This document shows positions 17,267 to 26,450 of a stretch of DNA of 64,000 nt, piece after piece. The stretch comes from JANMZO01 sp031383405. GTDB lineage: Bacteria; Actinomycetota; Acidimicrobiia; Acidimicrobiales; JANYDT01. Under the pieces are notes generated by a model. The model did not search any database and was not told the origin of the DNA. It saw only the letters and a list, made by a program, of their open reading frames with translations. A program made the translations under genes and the position numbers. The stretch spans positions 1-64,000 of the forward strand of contig JANMZO010000414.1 of NCBI GenBank assembly GCA_031383405.1, read 5' to 3'. The stretch's first letter is position 1; the number at the start of each line of letters is the position of its first letter.

Positions 17267-19447
17267 ATGCAACTCGCCGCTTCGTTTCGAGCGCTCACCG
17301 ATGAGGAATTGATTGCGTTCTTTACCGCACGCCCCGATCTGGCCGAACGTGTCGCAAGCTTCGTCGACCTAGCGGTGCGCTCCGTCCAGACCGCTTCGCT
17401 GCAGCGGGTCGTGGCCGGGCTCAGCGCATTTGAGCAACAGGTTCTCGATGCCCTTTTGCACCTCGAACACCCGGCGAGTGCGATCGATGTCGCCTCGTTG
17501 GCCGCTACACCAGGCGACCCCCGGGAGATTGCCGTAGCGCTCAACCGACTTCGGGTGTTGGGCCTCGTGATGGGGGTGAACACCACCGTGCCGTTGATGG
17601 GCGTGACCGCAGCGACGAGTCTTTTTGAGCCGATGAAGGAACTGCGGCGCGTTGTTCCGAACCCGTTCCTGCTTCACGCGTCGCTGGCGAAGTTGCTTGA
17701 CCGTTACCCGGTTCCCGACCTCCGCACCATGGCCTTCAACGTGGGTTTGCCGGAGCGAACGATAGGAAAGATGGGTTTGATCACCGACCTGGTTGAAGAA
17801 ATCGGTTCCGCCGACGGGTTCGCCCGCATCCTCGAACGAGGCTCCTTCGATGCCGAGACGCTGTTGCGGGCAATCCATGATGATCGCTTCGGGATGCTGC
17901 CGCTCGATACCCGACCGTGGACCCGTTCCACCATTCCGGACCAGATCGCCTGGCTGCTGAGCCACGGTTTGCTACTGCCGATGTCGCCCGACACGGTGGT
18001 GATCGCCCGGGAGGTTGCGGTGCTGCTTCGAGGCGGTGCTCCGATGCCCTCGTTCACGCCGCACCCGTCACCGGTGATCCGACTCATGGGGACGACCGAC
18101 CCGCACCGTCCGTCGACCCTCGTCGAGTTGAGTCCGACCGGTCTGTTGGAGGCCGTGGCGGTGATCGGCACGACTTGGGCCCGAACCCCGCCGATCCCCC
18201 TACGGACCGATGGCCTTGCCGTGAAGGACATCCGGGCACTTTCGAAATCGCTTGCCCTGGACGAGCGGAGCGTGTCCAGATTGGTTGAGTTGGCAGGCAT
18301 GGCCGGTCTCGTCTGCATCGACGTCTATTCCAACAAGATCGGGCCGACACCGGCGTTCGACGAGTGGTTGCGCAACGACCCTGTCGCACGGTGGACCGCG
18401 CTCGCACAAACCTGGGCCAACGCGACCACCTCACTAAGTCGCGTGGTCCGCCGCGATGATCTGGGGCGCGTCGAAGCCCCGCTGAGCCCGACCTGGGAAA
18501 GTAGCGTCGACAACGTCTGGCGTCGGGTCCGGGTGATCGAGGCGCTCGGGTCGTTGCCGGTAAGGGAGTCGGTCGATCTCCTGAGTGTGGCCCAACACGC
18601 CCGCTGGTTTTCGCCCGCCCGTTGGGGTTATGACCTCGACTTTCTCGACAGCGTGCTTGAGGTGTGCGAAGAGGCAGCGCTTCTCGGCGCGTATGAGGGA
18701 GGTACGCTGACCGATCTCGCACGCGCCCTCTGGCTAGACGCGTCGCCCGCTGCGCTGACGAGTGCAGCGGCGCAGTCCTTCAAACCGCCCGTCGCGGTAT
18801 TTACGGTCTCGGGCGATCTGAGCGCGATCGCGCCCGGCGAATTGGCATCGACCGTTGCGGTGGAACTTGGCCTTCTCGCCGAACTTGTATCGAAGGGAGG
18901 GGCCGCCGTCTACCGGTTTACGGAGACGTCGATCCGTGGTGCTCTCGACCACGGTCGGAGCGTTGCGGAGATCCACGAGTTTCTCGCCGCTCACGCGAGA
19001 CCCGGGGTTCCCCAGCCCCTGACATATCTGATCGACGATGTCGCCCGGCGTTACGGCTCGGTGCGGGTCGGGTCGGCGTTGGCCTACATCCGGGTCGACG
19101 ATCCCGTCGTCATGGCCGAAATGGTCCGGGCCAAGAAGGTGGCAAAACTGAACCTGCGGCAGTTGGCGCCAACCGTGGCCGTGAGCGAGTTGGCCCCGGC
19201 GAAGATCGTGAAGGGCCTGCGGGACGCGGGGTTTCTGCCGGTCGAGGAAGGGGACAACGGGATTGTCGTGCGGCGTGAACCGGGCGCCGTCACCATGACG
19301 CCGATGCCCCTTCGTCGGAAGGATTCGGCTGCGTCGACCTCGTTGTGGCAGATGATTCGTCCGGTCGAGGATCAGGTCCGTTCGGGGCAACTGTCGTTCG
19401 ACAAGACCATCCTCGCCCTCGTTCACACGCTGCGGGCCAGAGGATAG
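17267..19447 (+). CDS. helicase-associated domain protein (companion of XPB helicase, Rv0862c-like)
   Basis: A 726-residue cytoplasmic protein starting MQLAASFRALTDEELIAFF. It carries winged-helix-like repeats in the N-terminal half and the helicase_C_3/XPB-N-type region in the C-terminal half (VFTVSGDLSAIAPGEL, LARALWLDASP, SVAEIHEFLAAHARPGVPQPLTYLIDDVARRYGSVRVG). In mycobacteria the homologous gene lies next to the XPB helicase gene. Here XPB is 1.9 kb downstream on the same strand, separated by an acyl-CoA ligase on the opposite strand. It lacks ATPase motifs. A role in DNA repair or transcription with XPB is inferred from family and context only. Confidence 0.82.
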   Translation: MQLAASFRALTDEELIAFFTARPDLAERVASFVDLAVRSVQTASLQRVVAGLSAFEQQVLDALLHLEHPASAIDVASLAATPGDPREIAVALNRLRVLGLVMGVNTTVPLMGVTAATSLFEPMKELRRVVPNPFLLHASLAKLLDRYPVPDLRTMAFNVGLPERTIGKMGLITDLVEEIGSADGFARILERGSFDAETLLRAIHDDRFGMLPLDTRPWTRSTIPDQIAWLLSHGLLLPMSPDTVVIAREVAVLLRGGAPMPSFTPHPSPVIRLMGTTDPHRPSTLVELSPTGLLEAVAVIGTTWARTPPIPLRTDGLAVKDIRALSKSLALDERSVSRLVELAGMAGLVCIDVYSNKIGPTPAFDEWLRNDPVARWTALAQTWANATTSLSRVVRRDDLGRVEAPLSPTWESSVDNVWRRVRVIEALGSLPVRESVDLLSVAQHARWFSPARWGYDLDFLDSVLEVCEEAALLGAYEGGTLTDLARALWLDASPAALTSAAAQSFKPPVAVFTVSGDLSAIAPGELASTVAVELGLLAELVSKGGAAVYRFTETSIRGALDHGRSVAEIHEFLAAHARPGVPQPLTYLIDDVARRYGSVRVGSALAYIRVDDPVVMAEMVRAKKVAKLNLRQLAPTVAVSELAPAKIVKGLRDAGFLPVEEGDNGIVVRREPGAVTMTPMPLRRKDSAASTSLWQMIRPVEDQVRSGQLSFDKTILALVHTLRARG

Positions 19448-19537
19448 ACCGGGGTCTGAAACTCGGACGGGTCTACATCGGGTGCGCGTTCGGAGGCCAG
19501 AGGTCCAGGGGATCCCACCCAATCCACGCCGGAATCC

Positions 19538-19579
19538 CCAATACGGTCAGTCCAATACGGTCAGTCCAATACCGTCAGT
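19538..19579 (-). repeat. 14-bp tandem repeat across a stop codon
   Basis: Three copies of CCAATACGGTCAGT (the third with one change) cover the stop codon of the acyl-CoA ligase gene, which ends inside the middle copy. Because 14 is not a multiple of three, copy-number change would alter the C-terminus. Confidence 0.85.
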
Positions 19580-21219
19580 TGATTCTCGGCGTACTGGGCT
19601 CGGAGGACCTTCTTGTCAAACTTCCCGACACTGGTCTTCGGTACCGACTCGATGAACGTCCATGTCTGGGGAATCCACCATTTGGCGACCCTTTCCTCCA
19701 GGAACGACTTGATCGAGGCGATCAACTCGGCGTCGGAGCTGTGGCCTTCGCGGACGACGATGCAACCCAGTGGACGCTCGTCCCACCTGGGATCGGGCAC
19801 TCCGATGACGGCAGCCTCCAACACGGCGGGGTGCGCCATGATGACGTTTTCGAGGTCGATGGAACTCACCCATTCGCCGCCGGACTTGATCACGTCTTTG
19901 GTGCGGTCGGTAATTCGTAGGTATCCATATGAATCGATGGTTCCCATATCACCGGTGCGTAGCCAACCGTCACGGAACTTCTCCGGCGTGGCATCGAGGT
20001 GATAGGCACCCGTAACCCAGGATCCGCTCGCTTCGATCTCACCGATGGTCTTCCCGTCGTTCGGGGCGACGGTGCCGTCGTCCTTTACGATCCTCAGCTC
20101 AATTCCGGGCAGTATCCGACCAGCGAGATCGTGGTAGTCCATGGCCCGGGCCGGATCGGAGTGCTTGTGCGGCTTGGCCAACGACCCGAGCGGTGACGTT
20201 TCGGTCATACCCCAGCCCTGCATGATCTGCAGGCCGTACTTGTCTTTGAACCTCTGCATGAGCACCCGCGGAACGGCGGAACCGCCGGCCGTCACGGATC
20301 GCAGCGAAGAAACGTCGATTGCGTTCTTCTCGCCATAGTTCCAGATGTCGTTCCAGATCGTGGGCACGGCCATCGTTACGGTTGGACGGAACCTGGCCAT
20401 GACGGCGGTGAGCGGCGCCGCCTGGAGGTACTGCTTGGGAAATACGAAGTCGGCCCCGGCGAAGAAGCCTGAATACGGAGCACCCCAGGCATTGGCGTGG
20501 AACATCGGCACGATCACAAGGAGAGAGTCAGGCTCGTCGAGGCCGAGCATCGGGGCCCCCAGCGAAGCGAGAGAGTGCATGTAGGTCGATCGGTGGCTGT
20601 AGGCGACACCCTTCGGATTGCCGGTGGTTCCTGACGTGTAACACATGGCCGCCGCAGAGCGTTCATCAAGATCGCTGGGCCAGGAGAACACCGGCGACTC
20701 AGCGTCGAGCGACGCGAGGTAGTCGTGAGTCTGCGCATCCGGAAACGCGTCACCCAACATGGTGTGGTCGCCTTCACCCACGACGAGAAAGTGCTTGACG
20801 TTCGGGAGGGTCCCGGCCACTTTACAGAGGAGCGGGATGAGACTGCCGTCGATGACAATCACACGGTCGTCGGCGTGGTTGATCACGTACGTCAACTGTT
20901 CGGGGAACAGGCGAATGTTGAGCGTGTGAAGCACTGCGCCCATCGATGGAATCGCGAGGTAGCACTCGAGGTGCTCCTGGTGGTTCCAGCAGAACGTGCC
21001 GACGCGCTGGTCGGTGTCGATACCGAGCTTGCGCAGCGCATTGGCCAGACGGCCGGCGTTGGCGCAGACGTCGGCGTAGGTGACGGTTCGGGAACCGATC
21101 TCGCCGGTCTCACCGTTGAACGTCTCGATGGTCGTGATCTTCGATTCGGCAAAGACCTGGGCGCCTCGGCGGAGGATGGCGCTGATCAGTAGTGGGTAAT
21201 CCTGCATCGTGCTCTGCAT
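19561..21219 (-). CDS. acyl-CoA synthetase (fatty acid-CoA ligase, medium/long chain)
   Basis: A 552-residue ANL-superfamily ligase that activates a fatty acid with ATP and CoA. The P-loop is CYTSGTTGNPKG, followed by a YSHRSTYMHSLAS helix. The adenine site is GWGMTETSPLG, the hinge WLRTGDMGTIDSYGYL, and the C-terminal catalytic Lys is in TSVGKFDKKVLR. The ATG at 21219 is preferred because sequence upstream (frame open to 21447) overlaps the divergent XPB gene and is not family-like. It sits in antisense orientation between the two XPB-pair genes. Its C-terminus is formed by a 14-bp tandem repeat. Confidence 0.92.
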   Translation of the reverse strand: MQSTMQDYPLLISAILRRGAQVFAESKITTIETFNGETGEIGSRTVTYADVCANAGRLANALRKLGIDTDQRVGTFCWNHQEHLECYLAIPSMGAVLHTLNIRLFPEQLTYVINHADDRVIVIDGSLIPLLCKVAGTLPNVKHFLVVGEGDHTMLGDAFPDAQTHDYLASLDAESPVFSWPSDLDERSAAAMCYTSGTTGNPKGVAYSHRSTYMHSLASLGAPMLGLDEPDSLLVIVPMFHANAWGAPYSGFFAGADFVFPKQYLQAAPLTAVMARFRPTVTMAVPTIWNDIWNYGEKNAIDVSSLRSVTAGGSAVPRVLMQRFKDKYGLQIMQGWGMTETSPLGSLAKPHKHSDPARAMDYHDLAGRILPGIELRIVKDDGTVAPNDGKTIGEIEASGSWVTGAYHLDATPEKFRDGWLRTGDMGTIDSYGYLRITDRTKDVIKSGGEWVSSIDLENVIMAHPAVLEAAVIGVPDPRWDERPLGCIVVREGHSSDAELIASIKSFLEERVAKWWIPQTWTFIESVPKTSVGKFDKKVLRAQYAENQLTVLD

Positions 21220-21329
21220 ACCTGGAATTGTAGTTGCCGTCGCCCGAAACGGGGAAAGAGCCGGCCCGTATTGTCCGGGTGCCGGACTGAACGCGGCCAT
21301 TGTCAGCGGTTCGCCTCTAGGCTGACAGA

Positions 21330-22979
21330 ATGAGTTCTGGGCCGTTGATTGTGCAGTCGGACCGTACGCTCCTTCTTGAAATCGATCACGAGCTGTCGGG
21401 GGAGTGTCGAACGTCGATTGCCCCGTTCGCGGAACTGGAGAAGGCACCCGAGCACGTTCACACGTACCGCATCACGCCGCTGGCCCTCTGGAACGCCCGG
21501 GCGTCCGGGCACGACGCCGAGCAGTGCGTAGACGCCCTGCTCCGGTACAGCCGCTACGACCTTCCACGGGCCCTGTTGATCGACATCATCGACACGATGA
21601 GTCGGTATGGCCGGCTCATCCTCGAAAATGACCCGATCTACGGGTTGGTGCTACGCAGTACGGATCCTGCCGTTCTAGCCGAGATCCGCAAGGCCAAGGC
21701 GGTCGGGCCGCTGCTCGGAGCGACCGTCGGACCCGAACTGGTGGTCGTGCAGCCCGCCGACCGTGGGCGAATCAAGCAGGAACTCATCAAGGTGGGCTGG
21801 CCGGCCGATGACCGTGCGGGTTATGTCGACGGGACCGCGTTCGCGATGAAGATCGAAGAGACCGATTCGTTCCATCTGCGCGACTACCAGCGTGACGCGG
21901 CCGAAGGCTTCTGGGCAGGCGGCAGTGGTGTCATCGTGCTGCCCTGCGGTGCTGGCAAAACAATCGTGGGTATGGCGGCGATGGCCAGGGCACAGGCCAC
22001 GACCCTCATTCTGGTTACCAACACCGTGTCGGCCCGCCAGTGGCGGCGTGAGCTGATCGAGCGTATGTCGCTGCGGCCTGAAGACGTCGGAGAGTATTCG
22101 GGCGAGCGCAAGGAAATCCGGCCCGTCACCATCGCGACCTATCAGGTACTGATCAGCAAGTCGAAAGGTGAGTTCGCGCACCTGAGCCTGTTTGATTCCC
22201 AGGACTGGGGCCTCATCATCTACGACGAGGTGCACCTTCTCCCGGCCCCCGTGTTCCGGGCGACGGCCGATATCCAGAGTCGTCGTCGCCTCGGCCTGAC
22301 GGCGACGCTGCTACGTGAAGACGGGAAGGAACGGGAAGTCTTCAGCTTGATCGGCCCGAAACGTTACGACGCACCCTGGCGTGACATCGAGGCGCAGGGT
22401 TGGATCGCTCCGGCGTCGTGCATCGAGGTCCGTGTCACGTTGACCGACGACGAACGCATGAACTACGCGACATCGGAACCGGATGTGAGCTACCGCGTGG
22501 CTTCGTCGGCCATTTCGAAGTACCGCGTCGTCGAAGGACTCATCGACCGTCATCCCGGTGACCTGATCCTCGTGATCGGACAGTTCATCGACCAACTCGA
22601 AGCCCTGGCCGCCCGACTCGACGCGCCACTTATCACCGGGAAGACCCCGAACAAGGAACGCGAGAAGCTCTACGAAGAATTTCGTCGCGGCGAGCAACGA
22701 CTGCTCGTTGTCTCGAAAGTGGCGAACTTCTCGATCGACCTGCCCGACGCGTCGGTGGCCATTCAGGTCAGTGGCACGTTCGGAAGTCGTCAGGAGGAAG
22801 CGCAACGGCTGGGTCGGATCCTGCGACCCAAGTCCGACGGTCGGCAGGCAACGTTCTATTCGATCGTGTCACGCGACACCAACGACCAGACCTTCGCCGC
22901 CAATCGGCAGCGGTTCCTGGCTGAGCAGGGCTACGCCTACGAGATTGTCGACTCCGAGGAATTCCTCAACGGACGGTAG
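21330..22979 (+). CDS. XPB/Ssl2-type DNA helicase
   Basis: A 549-residue superfamily 2 helicase of the bacterial XPB (ERCC3) type. The N-terminal domain (GPLIVQSDRTLLLEI) and the damage-recognition region lead to the Q-motif LRDYQRDAAEGFW, Walker A LPCGAGKTIVGMA, DEVH box IIYDEVHLLPA, motif III GLTATLLREDG (containing the RED motif) and motif VI EAQRLGRILRPK. Homologues unwind DNA 3'-5' and are implicated in repair. Full length, with no defects visible. It is divergent from the acyl-CoA ligase. Confidence 0.93.
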   Translation: MSSGPLIVQSDRTLLLEIDHELSGECRTSIAPFAELEKAPEHVHTYRITPLALWNARASGHDAEQCVDALLRYSRYDLPRALLIDIIDTMSRYGRLILENDPIYGLVLRSTDPAVLAEIRKAKAVGPLLGATVGPELVVVQPADRGRIKQELIKVGWPADDRAGYVDGTAFAMKIEETDSFHLRDYQRDAAEGFWAGGSGVIVLPCGAGKTIVGMAAMARAQATTLILVTNTVSARQWRRELIERMSLRPEDVGEYSGERKEIRPVTIATYQVLISKSKGEFAHLSLFDSQDWGLIIYDEVHLLPAPVFRATADIQSRRRLGLTATLLREDGKEREVFSLIGPKRYDAPWRDIEAQGWIAPASCIEVRVTLTDDERMNYATSEPDVSYRVASSAISKYRVVEGLIDRHPGDLILVIGQFIDQLEALAARLDAPLITGKTPNKEREKLYEEFRRGEQRLLVVSKVANFSIDLPDASVAIQVSGTFGSRQEEAQRLGRILRPKSDGRQATFYSIVSRDTNDQTFAANRQRFLAEQGYAYEIVDSEEFLNGR

Positions 22980-23070
22980 ATCGGGCTGCCGGAACTAGTG
23001 GTCTCGGCAATAATAAGTAGACGTAGCATTGGCGCGTTAACCTTCTTCGGATATTTCCTCACGTAGGCTC

Positions 23071-24057
23071 ATGTTCATGACCGCAGTTCACAAACCCGTG
23101 CTTCTTCGTGGAGTGGCGTCGTTGGTGGCGTTTGCCGCGCTGGTTGCGGGCGTCACTCAGAACTCGGCCTCAGCGCAGTCGTCCCTCATCGAAGCCCAAG
23201 CCCCGACGCCGACAACCATTCCCGGTCTTGTGATCACAATGTCGTTCGAGATCCCGTTGAGTACCACCTCCGCCGGTTTGCCGACGGGAACATTCGTTAA
23301 GGCGACGGTGACGGTCACAAACCCGGCGCCGGTCTCCCTGGTCAACCAGCCGATGGTGTTGCGCTTCGGTCAAAAGCCCGACCAGATTCTCGGCGTCGAC
23401 GACGGTACCGGGAAAGTCGGAGTCATCGATCCGGCGACGGGAGCGTGGTACCACACGATCGCGACCATCGCCGCCAACTCATCCACCACCTACTCCGTTA
23501 CCTACGGGAAGCTCTGTGCCGGTCGGTGGGCGTTCGCCGCCAGGGTCGGTGACAGATTGACGAATCAGTTTGTGCAGTGGGCCGGTCAGAGCGATGCCCG
23601 GTGTGTCGGCGACGAAACGACGAACCCGCAACCTGCGGCGTTCTATCAGCTGCCATGGCCGAGTTCGATCGCGATTCCGGCGACAGCGTTGACCGTTGCA
23701 ACCTCGACGACCACGTCGACCTCGACGACCACGACAACCACGTCGACGACGATCAACCCGTTACTCTCCACGACGAGCGTGCCACCGGTTCCGGGTGGAC
23801 CAACGACGTCGACCTCCTCAACCCGACCCGGTGCCACGTCGACAACCCTGCTCTCGTTGGACAAGATCCCGTCGACGGTCCCGAGCACCACCCGCACGAC
23901 GACAACGCGCCCGACCAGCCTTCGAACGACGACAACGGTGCTCTTCTGCAAGACGGTCGGGGGGAAGCGGTACTGCGCTCCCAAGTCTTCGATCTACAAG
24001 CCCGGCCAGAAAAAGTCGACTGAAGTAAAGTCGACCAAACCGGCGAAGAAGAAGTAA
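23071..24057 (+). CDS. secreted protein with Thr-rich C-terminal linker
   Basis: A 328-residue exported protein. The signal peptide is VLLRGVASLVAFAALVAGV with cleavage near ASAQ. A beta-rich domain follows (residues about 40-190, with strands like KATVTVTNPAPVSLVNQPMV and four cysteines). The tail is a Thr/Ser/Pro low-complexity stretch (ATSTTTSTSTTTTTTSTT) and a basic end (KSTEVKSTKPAKKK) that may hold the protein on the cell wall. Thr-rich stretches of this kind in actinobacteria are often O-mannosylated. The stop overlaps the start of the methyltransferase gene (TAATG), implying coupled translation. The ATG at 23077 is an alternative start. Confidence 0.75.
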   Translation: MFMTAVHKPVLLRGVASLVAFAALVAGVTQNSASAQSSLIEAQAPTPTTIPGLVITMSFEIPLSTTSAGLPTGTFVKATVTVTNPAPVSLVNQPMVLRFGQKPDQILGVDDGTGKVGVIDPATGAWYHTIATIAANSSTTYSVTYGKLCAGRWAFAARVGDRLTNQFVQWAGQSDARCVGDETTNPQPAAFYQLPWPSSIAIPATALTVATSTTTSTSTTTTTTSTTINPLLSTTSVPPVPGGPTTSTSSTRPGATSTTLLSLDKIPSTVPSTTRTTTTRPTSLRTTTTVLFCKTVGGKRYCAPKSSIYKPGQKKSTEVKSTKPAKKK

Positions 24058-24686
24058 TGCTGTCCGCGGCGCGCGCGGCTGTGGTGTCGCGAACCAAAGG
24101 CTTCATGCCAATTGACGAAGGCAACGCTCTCCTGCGCGCCGCGATGGCTGTCGGGGTCACGGGACCGTTTCTGGAAGTCGGCGCCTACTGCGGCAAATCA
24201 TCTGTGTACCTAGGAAGCGCAGCTGAAGAACGCGACACCGTTCTGTTCAGCCTCGACCACCACCGGGGGTCCGAAGAGAACCAGGCGGGTTGGGAGCACC
24301 ATGACACCGAAGTGGTCGACCCGGCGACGGGGCGTATGGACACGCTTCCTTTCTTCCGGCGAACCGTCGAAGCCGCCGGACTTGAAGATTCCGTGATTGC
24401 GATCGTGGGAAAGTCGGTGCCGGTGGCGCGTGCCTGGGAGTCTCCCCTCGCCTTATTGTTTCTCGACGGCGGTCACGGGGTGGAACCGGCGCGTCAGGAC
24501 TACGAGCTGTGGACCCCGTTCGTCAGATCAGGCGGACTGCTCGCCATTCACGACGTCTTTCCTGATCCAGCCGATGGTGGCCGTCCGCCCTATGAGCTGA
24601 TCTACCTGCCGGCACTGGCATCGGGGCGGTTCACGGAGCAGGCCGAGCTCAACTGCGGGTCTCTCCGCATCCTGCGCCGACAATAG
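24057..24686 (+). CDS. class I SAM-dependent methyltransferase (Methyltransf_24 type)
   Basis: A 209-residue protein with the SAM-binding start GPFLEVGAYCGKSSVYLGSAA, motif II-like VLFSLDHHRGSEE, and LLFLDGGHGVEPARQDYELW. The latter matches class I methyltransferases of the Methyltransf_24 group. The end, GGLLAIHDVFPDPADGGRPPYELI, is also typical. The substrate is unknown. Translation is likely coupled to the upstream secreted protein by a TAATG overlap, which is an unusual pairing. It is convergent with the six-hairpin gene. Confidence 0.82.
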   Translation: MLSAARAAVVSRTKGFMPIDEGNALLRAAMAVGVTGPFLEVGAYCGKSSVYLGSAAEERDTVLFSLDHHRGSEENQAGWEHHDTEVVDPATGRMDTLPFFRRTVEAAGLEDSVIAIVGKSVPVARAWESPLALLFLDGGHGVEPARQDYELWTPFVRSGGLLAIHDVFPDPADGGRPPYELIYLPALASGRFTEQAELNCGSLRILRRQ

Positions 24687-24699
24687 GTGTCCCGGGGCG

Positions 24700-25704
24700 T
24701 CAGGGTTCGGTCGGGTCGAGGCCGAATACCTGCGCTGTCGGGGAAGACGGGTCGCTGACGACGGCATCGGCCAGGAGAACGGCGGCTGCACTGTACGCGG
24801 TGCGCTCTCCTTCAGGAAACCAGGCCCCCGAAGGAACGTGGAGTCCGGTCCAGTAGGAACCGTCGTCATGGCGGAGTGTTTCGGTGTAGTCGAGGAGCAC
24901 CTGTGCTTCGGTACGCATTCCCAACACCGCGCAGGCGATGGCAGCTTCGGCGGTCTCGCCGGTCGTTACCCACGGGTGGTCGTTGACACAACGGACTCCA
25001 TGCCCGTCAATGACAAATTCGTCCCACCTGGCTTTCATGGCGGAGATGCCATCGTCGTCGGTCAGTACGCGACCGAGAACGGGGTAGTACCAGTCCATGG
25101 CCCAGCGGTCCTTCTCTGCGAAGAACTCAAGCGGAAAGTGCTTGAGCGCATGGCCGAGCAACTTCTTACCGGCAACGAAACCTTCCGCCGAACGCCCAAG
25201 TTCATGCGCAATGTCGATCGCGCAACCGAGGCTGTGGTGGATGGACGATGATCCCGTGATCAGCGCGTAGTGAAACGGCGTTCCGTCGGGCTCGCGTGCC
25301 CATAGGATTTCACCCGTCGGCTGCTGAAGTTGCAGCACCCAGCTGAGCGCCTTCGACACCATCGACCATTGCGCGTCGAGCCAGTCGCGGTCCTGGGTGG
25401 AAAGGTAGTGATGCCACACCCCGACCGCGACATAGGCGATCGTGTTGGCGTCAAACTTTTCGTCTTTGATTCTGTCGGCCTCGTAGTACTGGTGCCAAGA
25501 ACCATCTGCGCGCTGATTACCGGCCAGCCATCCGTAGGCTCGCGCCGCCGCCTCGAAGTTCCCGCCTACATCCAGCGCCATTGCGGTTTCGACGTGGTTC
25601 CAAGGGTCTGCGTGTCCACCCTCGACCCAAAGCACCAGACCGGAATCAATCTGGAGGCGTTCGATGGAGGCGACGCTCGCAACGCGTTGTTCGGGCGTCA
25701 TCAT
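24700..25704 (-). CDS. six-hairpin (alpha/alpha barrel) protein, often annotated prenyltransferase
   Basis: A 334-residue cytoplasmic protein with repeated helical hairpins and conserved W/H/D residues: GGHADPWNHVETAMAL, YGWLAGNQRADGSWHQYY, DANTIAYVAVGVWHHY, HPWVTTGETAEAAIAC and LRHDDGSYWTGLHVP. The QRADGSW and HDDGSYW patterns resemble QW-type repeats of terpene cyclases and of (alpha/alpha)6 glycosidases. Function is not established. It is the last gene of a three-gene operon after a methyltransferase (1-base overlap) and a glycosyltransferase, so a role in making a glycosylated envelope compound is plausible. Confidence 0.75.
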   Translation of the reverse strand: MMTPEQRVASVASIERLQIDSGLVLWVEGGHADPWNHVETAMALDVGGNFEAAARAYGWLAGNQRADGSWHQYYEADRIKDEKFDANTIAYVAVGVWHHYLSTQDRDWLDAQWSMVSKALSWVLQLQQPTGEILWAREPDGTPFHYALITGSSSIHHSLGCAIDIAHELGRSAEGFVAGKKLLGHALKHFPLEFFAEKDRWAMDWYYPVLGRVLTDDDGISAMKARWDEFVIDGHGVRCVNDHPWVTTGETAEAAIACAVLGMRTEAQVLLDYTETLRHDDGSYWTGLHVPSGAWFPEGERTAYSAAAVLLADAVVSDPSSPTAQVFGLDPTEP

Positions 25705-26432
25705 CAGTTGCCCTCCAACGGTTTGCGGCCGTACATGATGAGGCTCTTACCGAGAACCGGGGTCAGAATCTTTTCGGGAATCTGGGTAGCGGGTGGCTTC
25801 TTCATCAGATCCCAAACTAAAAGATCGTGGTACTTCCTGACGAACATGTTGTCGGCCTTGTTCACGCCGATCGCACACTTGAGCCACCAGTAGGGTGAGT
25901 GCAGGGCATGGGCGCGGTGCGAGCCGTAGAGGGCAAAGCCGACACCGGAGAGGCGATCGCTGATCTCGGACTTGCGGTAGATGCGCACATGACCGCCGAC
26001 GGCGGCCGGCGCGTGGTAGTCGGAATCAAGTGCCCAGTTGACGAGTTCAGGACCCCACGAAGGCACCGTGACCCCGATCGTGCCGCCCGGCTTCAAGACC
26101 CGGAACAACTCGGCGGCGGCCGCGCGGTCGTCGGGAATATGCTCCATCACTTCGGAGCAGATGATTCGGTCGAATGTTGCCTCGGCAAACGGAAGGTGCA
26201 ATGCATCTCCGTTTACACACCCGCTCGAAGCGGTCGGGGGAAGGCCACCTTCGAGTTCCATTGCGTACAGCGTCGAACCGGCCTTGCGAAGGTCGTCGAT
26301 CCCGTAATCGAGAGCGGTGACCGAGGCTCCGAGACGCAATGCCTCGAACGCGTGGCGACCGGCCCCGGCCCCCATATCGAGAAGCCGGTCTCCCGCCTTC
26401 ACCCCCAACTTTTCGTACTTAACGGTAAGCAT
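25704..26432 (-). CDS. class I SAM-dependent methyltransferase (Methyltransf_11 type)
   Basis: A 242-residue methyltransferase. Motif I is RLLDMGAGAGRHAFEAL, with the acidic loop ALDYGIDDL. Motif II/III is FDRIICSEVMEHIPDD, and LFRVLKPGGTIGVTVPSW is the post-II region. The C-terminal half carries a hydrophobic patch (SPYWWLKCAIG) that could bind a lipid-like acceptor. It lies 18 bp after the glycosyltransferase gene and overlaps the following six-hairpin gene by 1 base. The substrate is probably the product of that operon, which is unknown. Confidence 0.88.
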   Translation of the reverse strand: MLTVKYEKLGVKAGDRLLDMGAGAGRHAFEALRLGASVTALDYGIDDLRKAGSTLYAMELEGGLPPTASSGCVNGDALHLPFAEATFDRIICSEVMEHIPDDRAAAAELFRVLKPGGTIGVTVPSWGPELVNWALDSDYHAPAAVGGHVRIYRKSEISDRLSGVGFALYGSHRAHALHSPYWWLKCAIGVNKADNMFVRKYHDLLVWDLMKKPPATQIPEKILTPVLGKSLIMYGRKPLEGN

Positions 26433-26450
26433 AGGTAGTGTTCCCTGATA

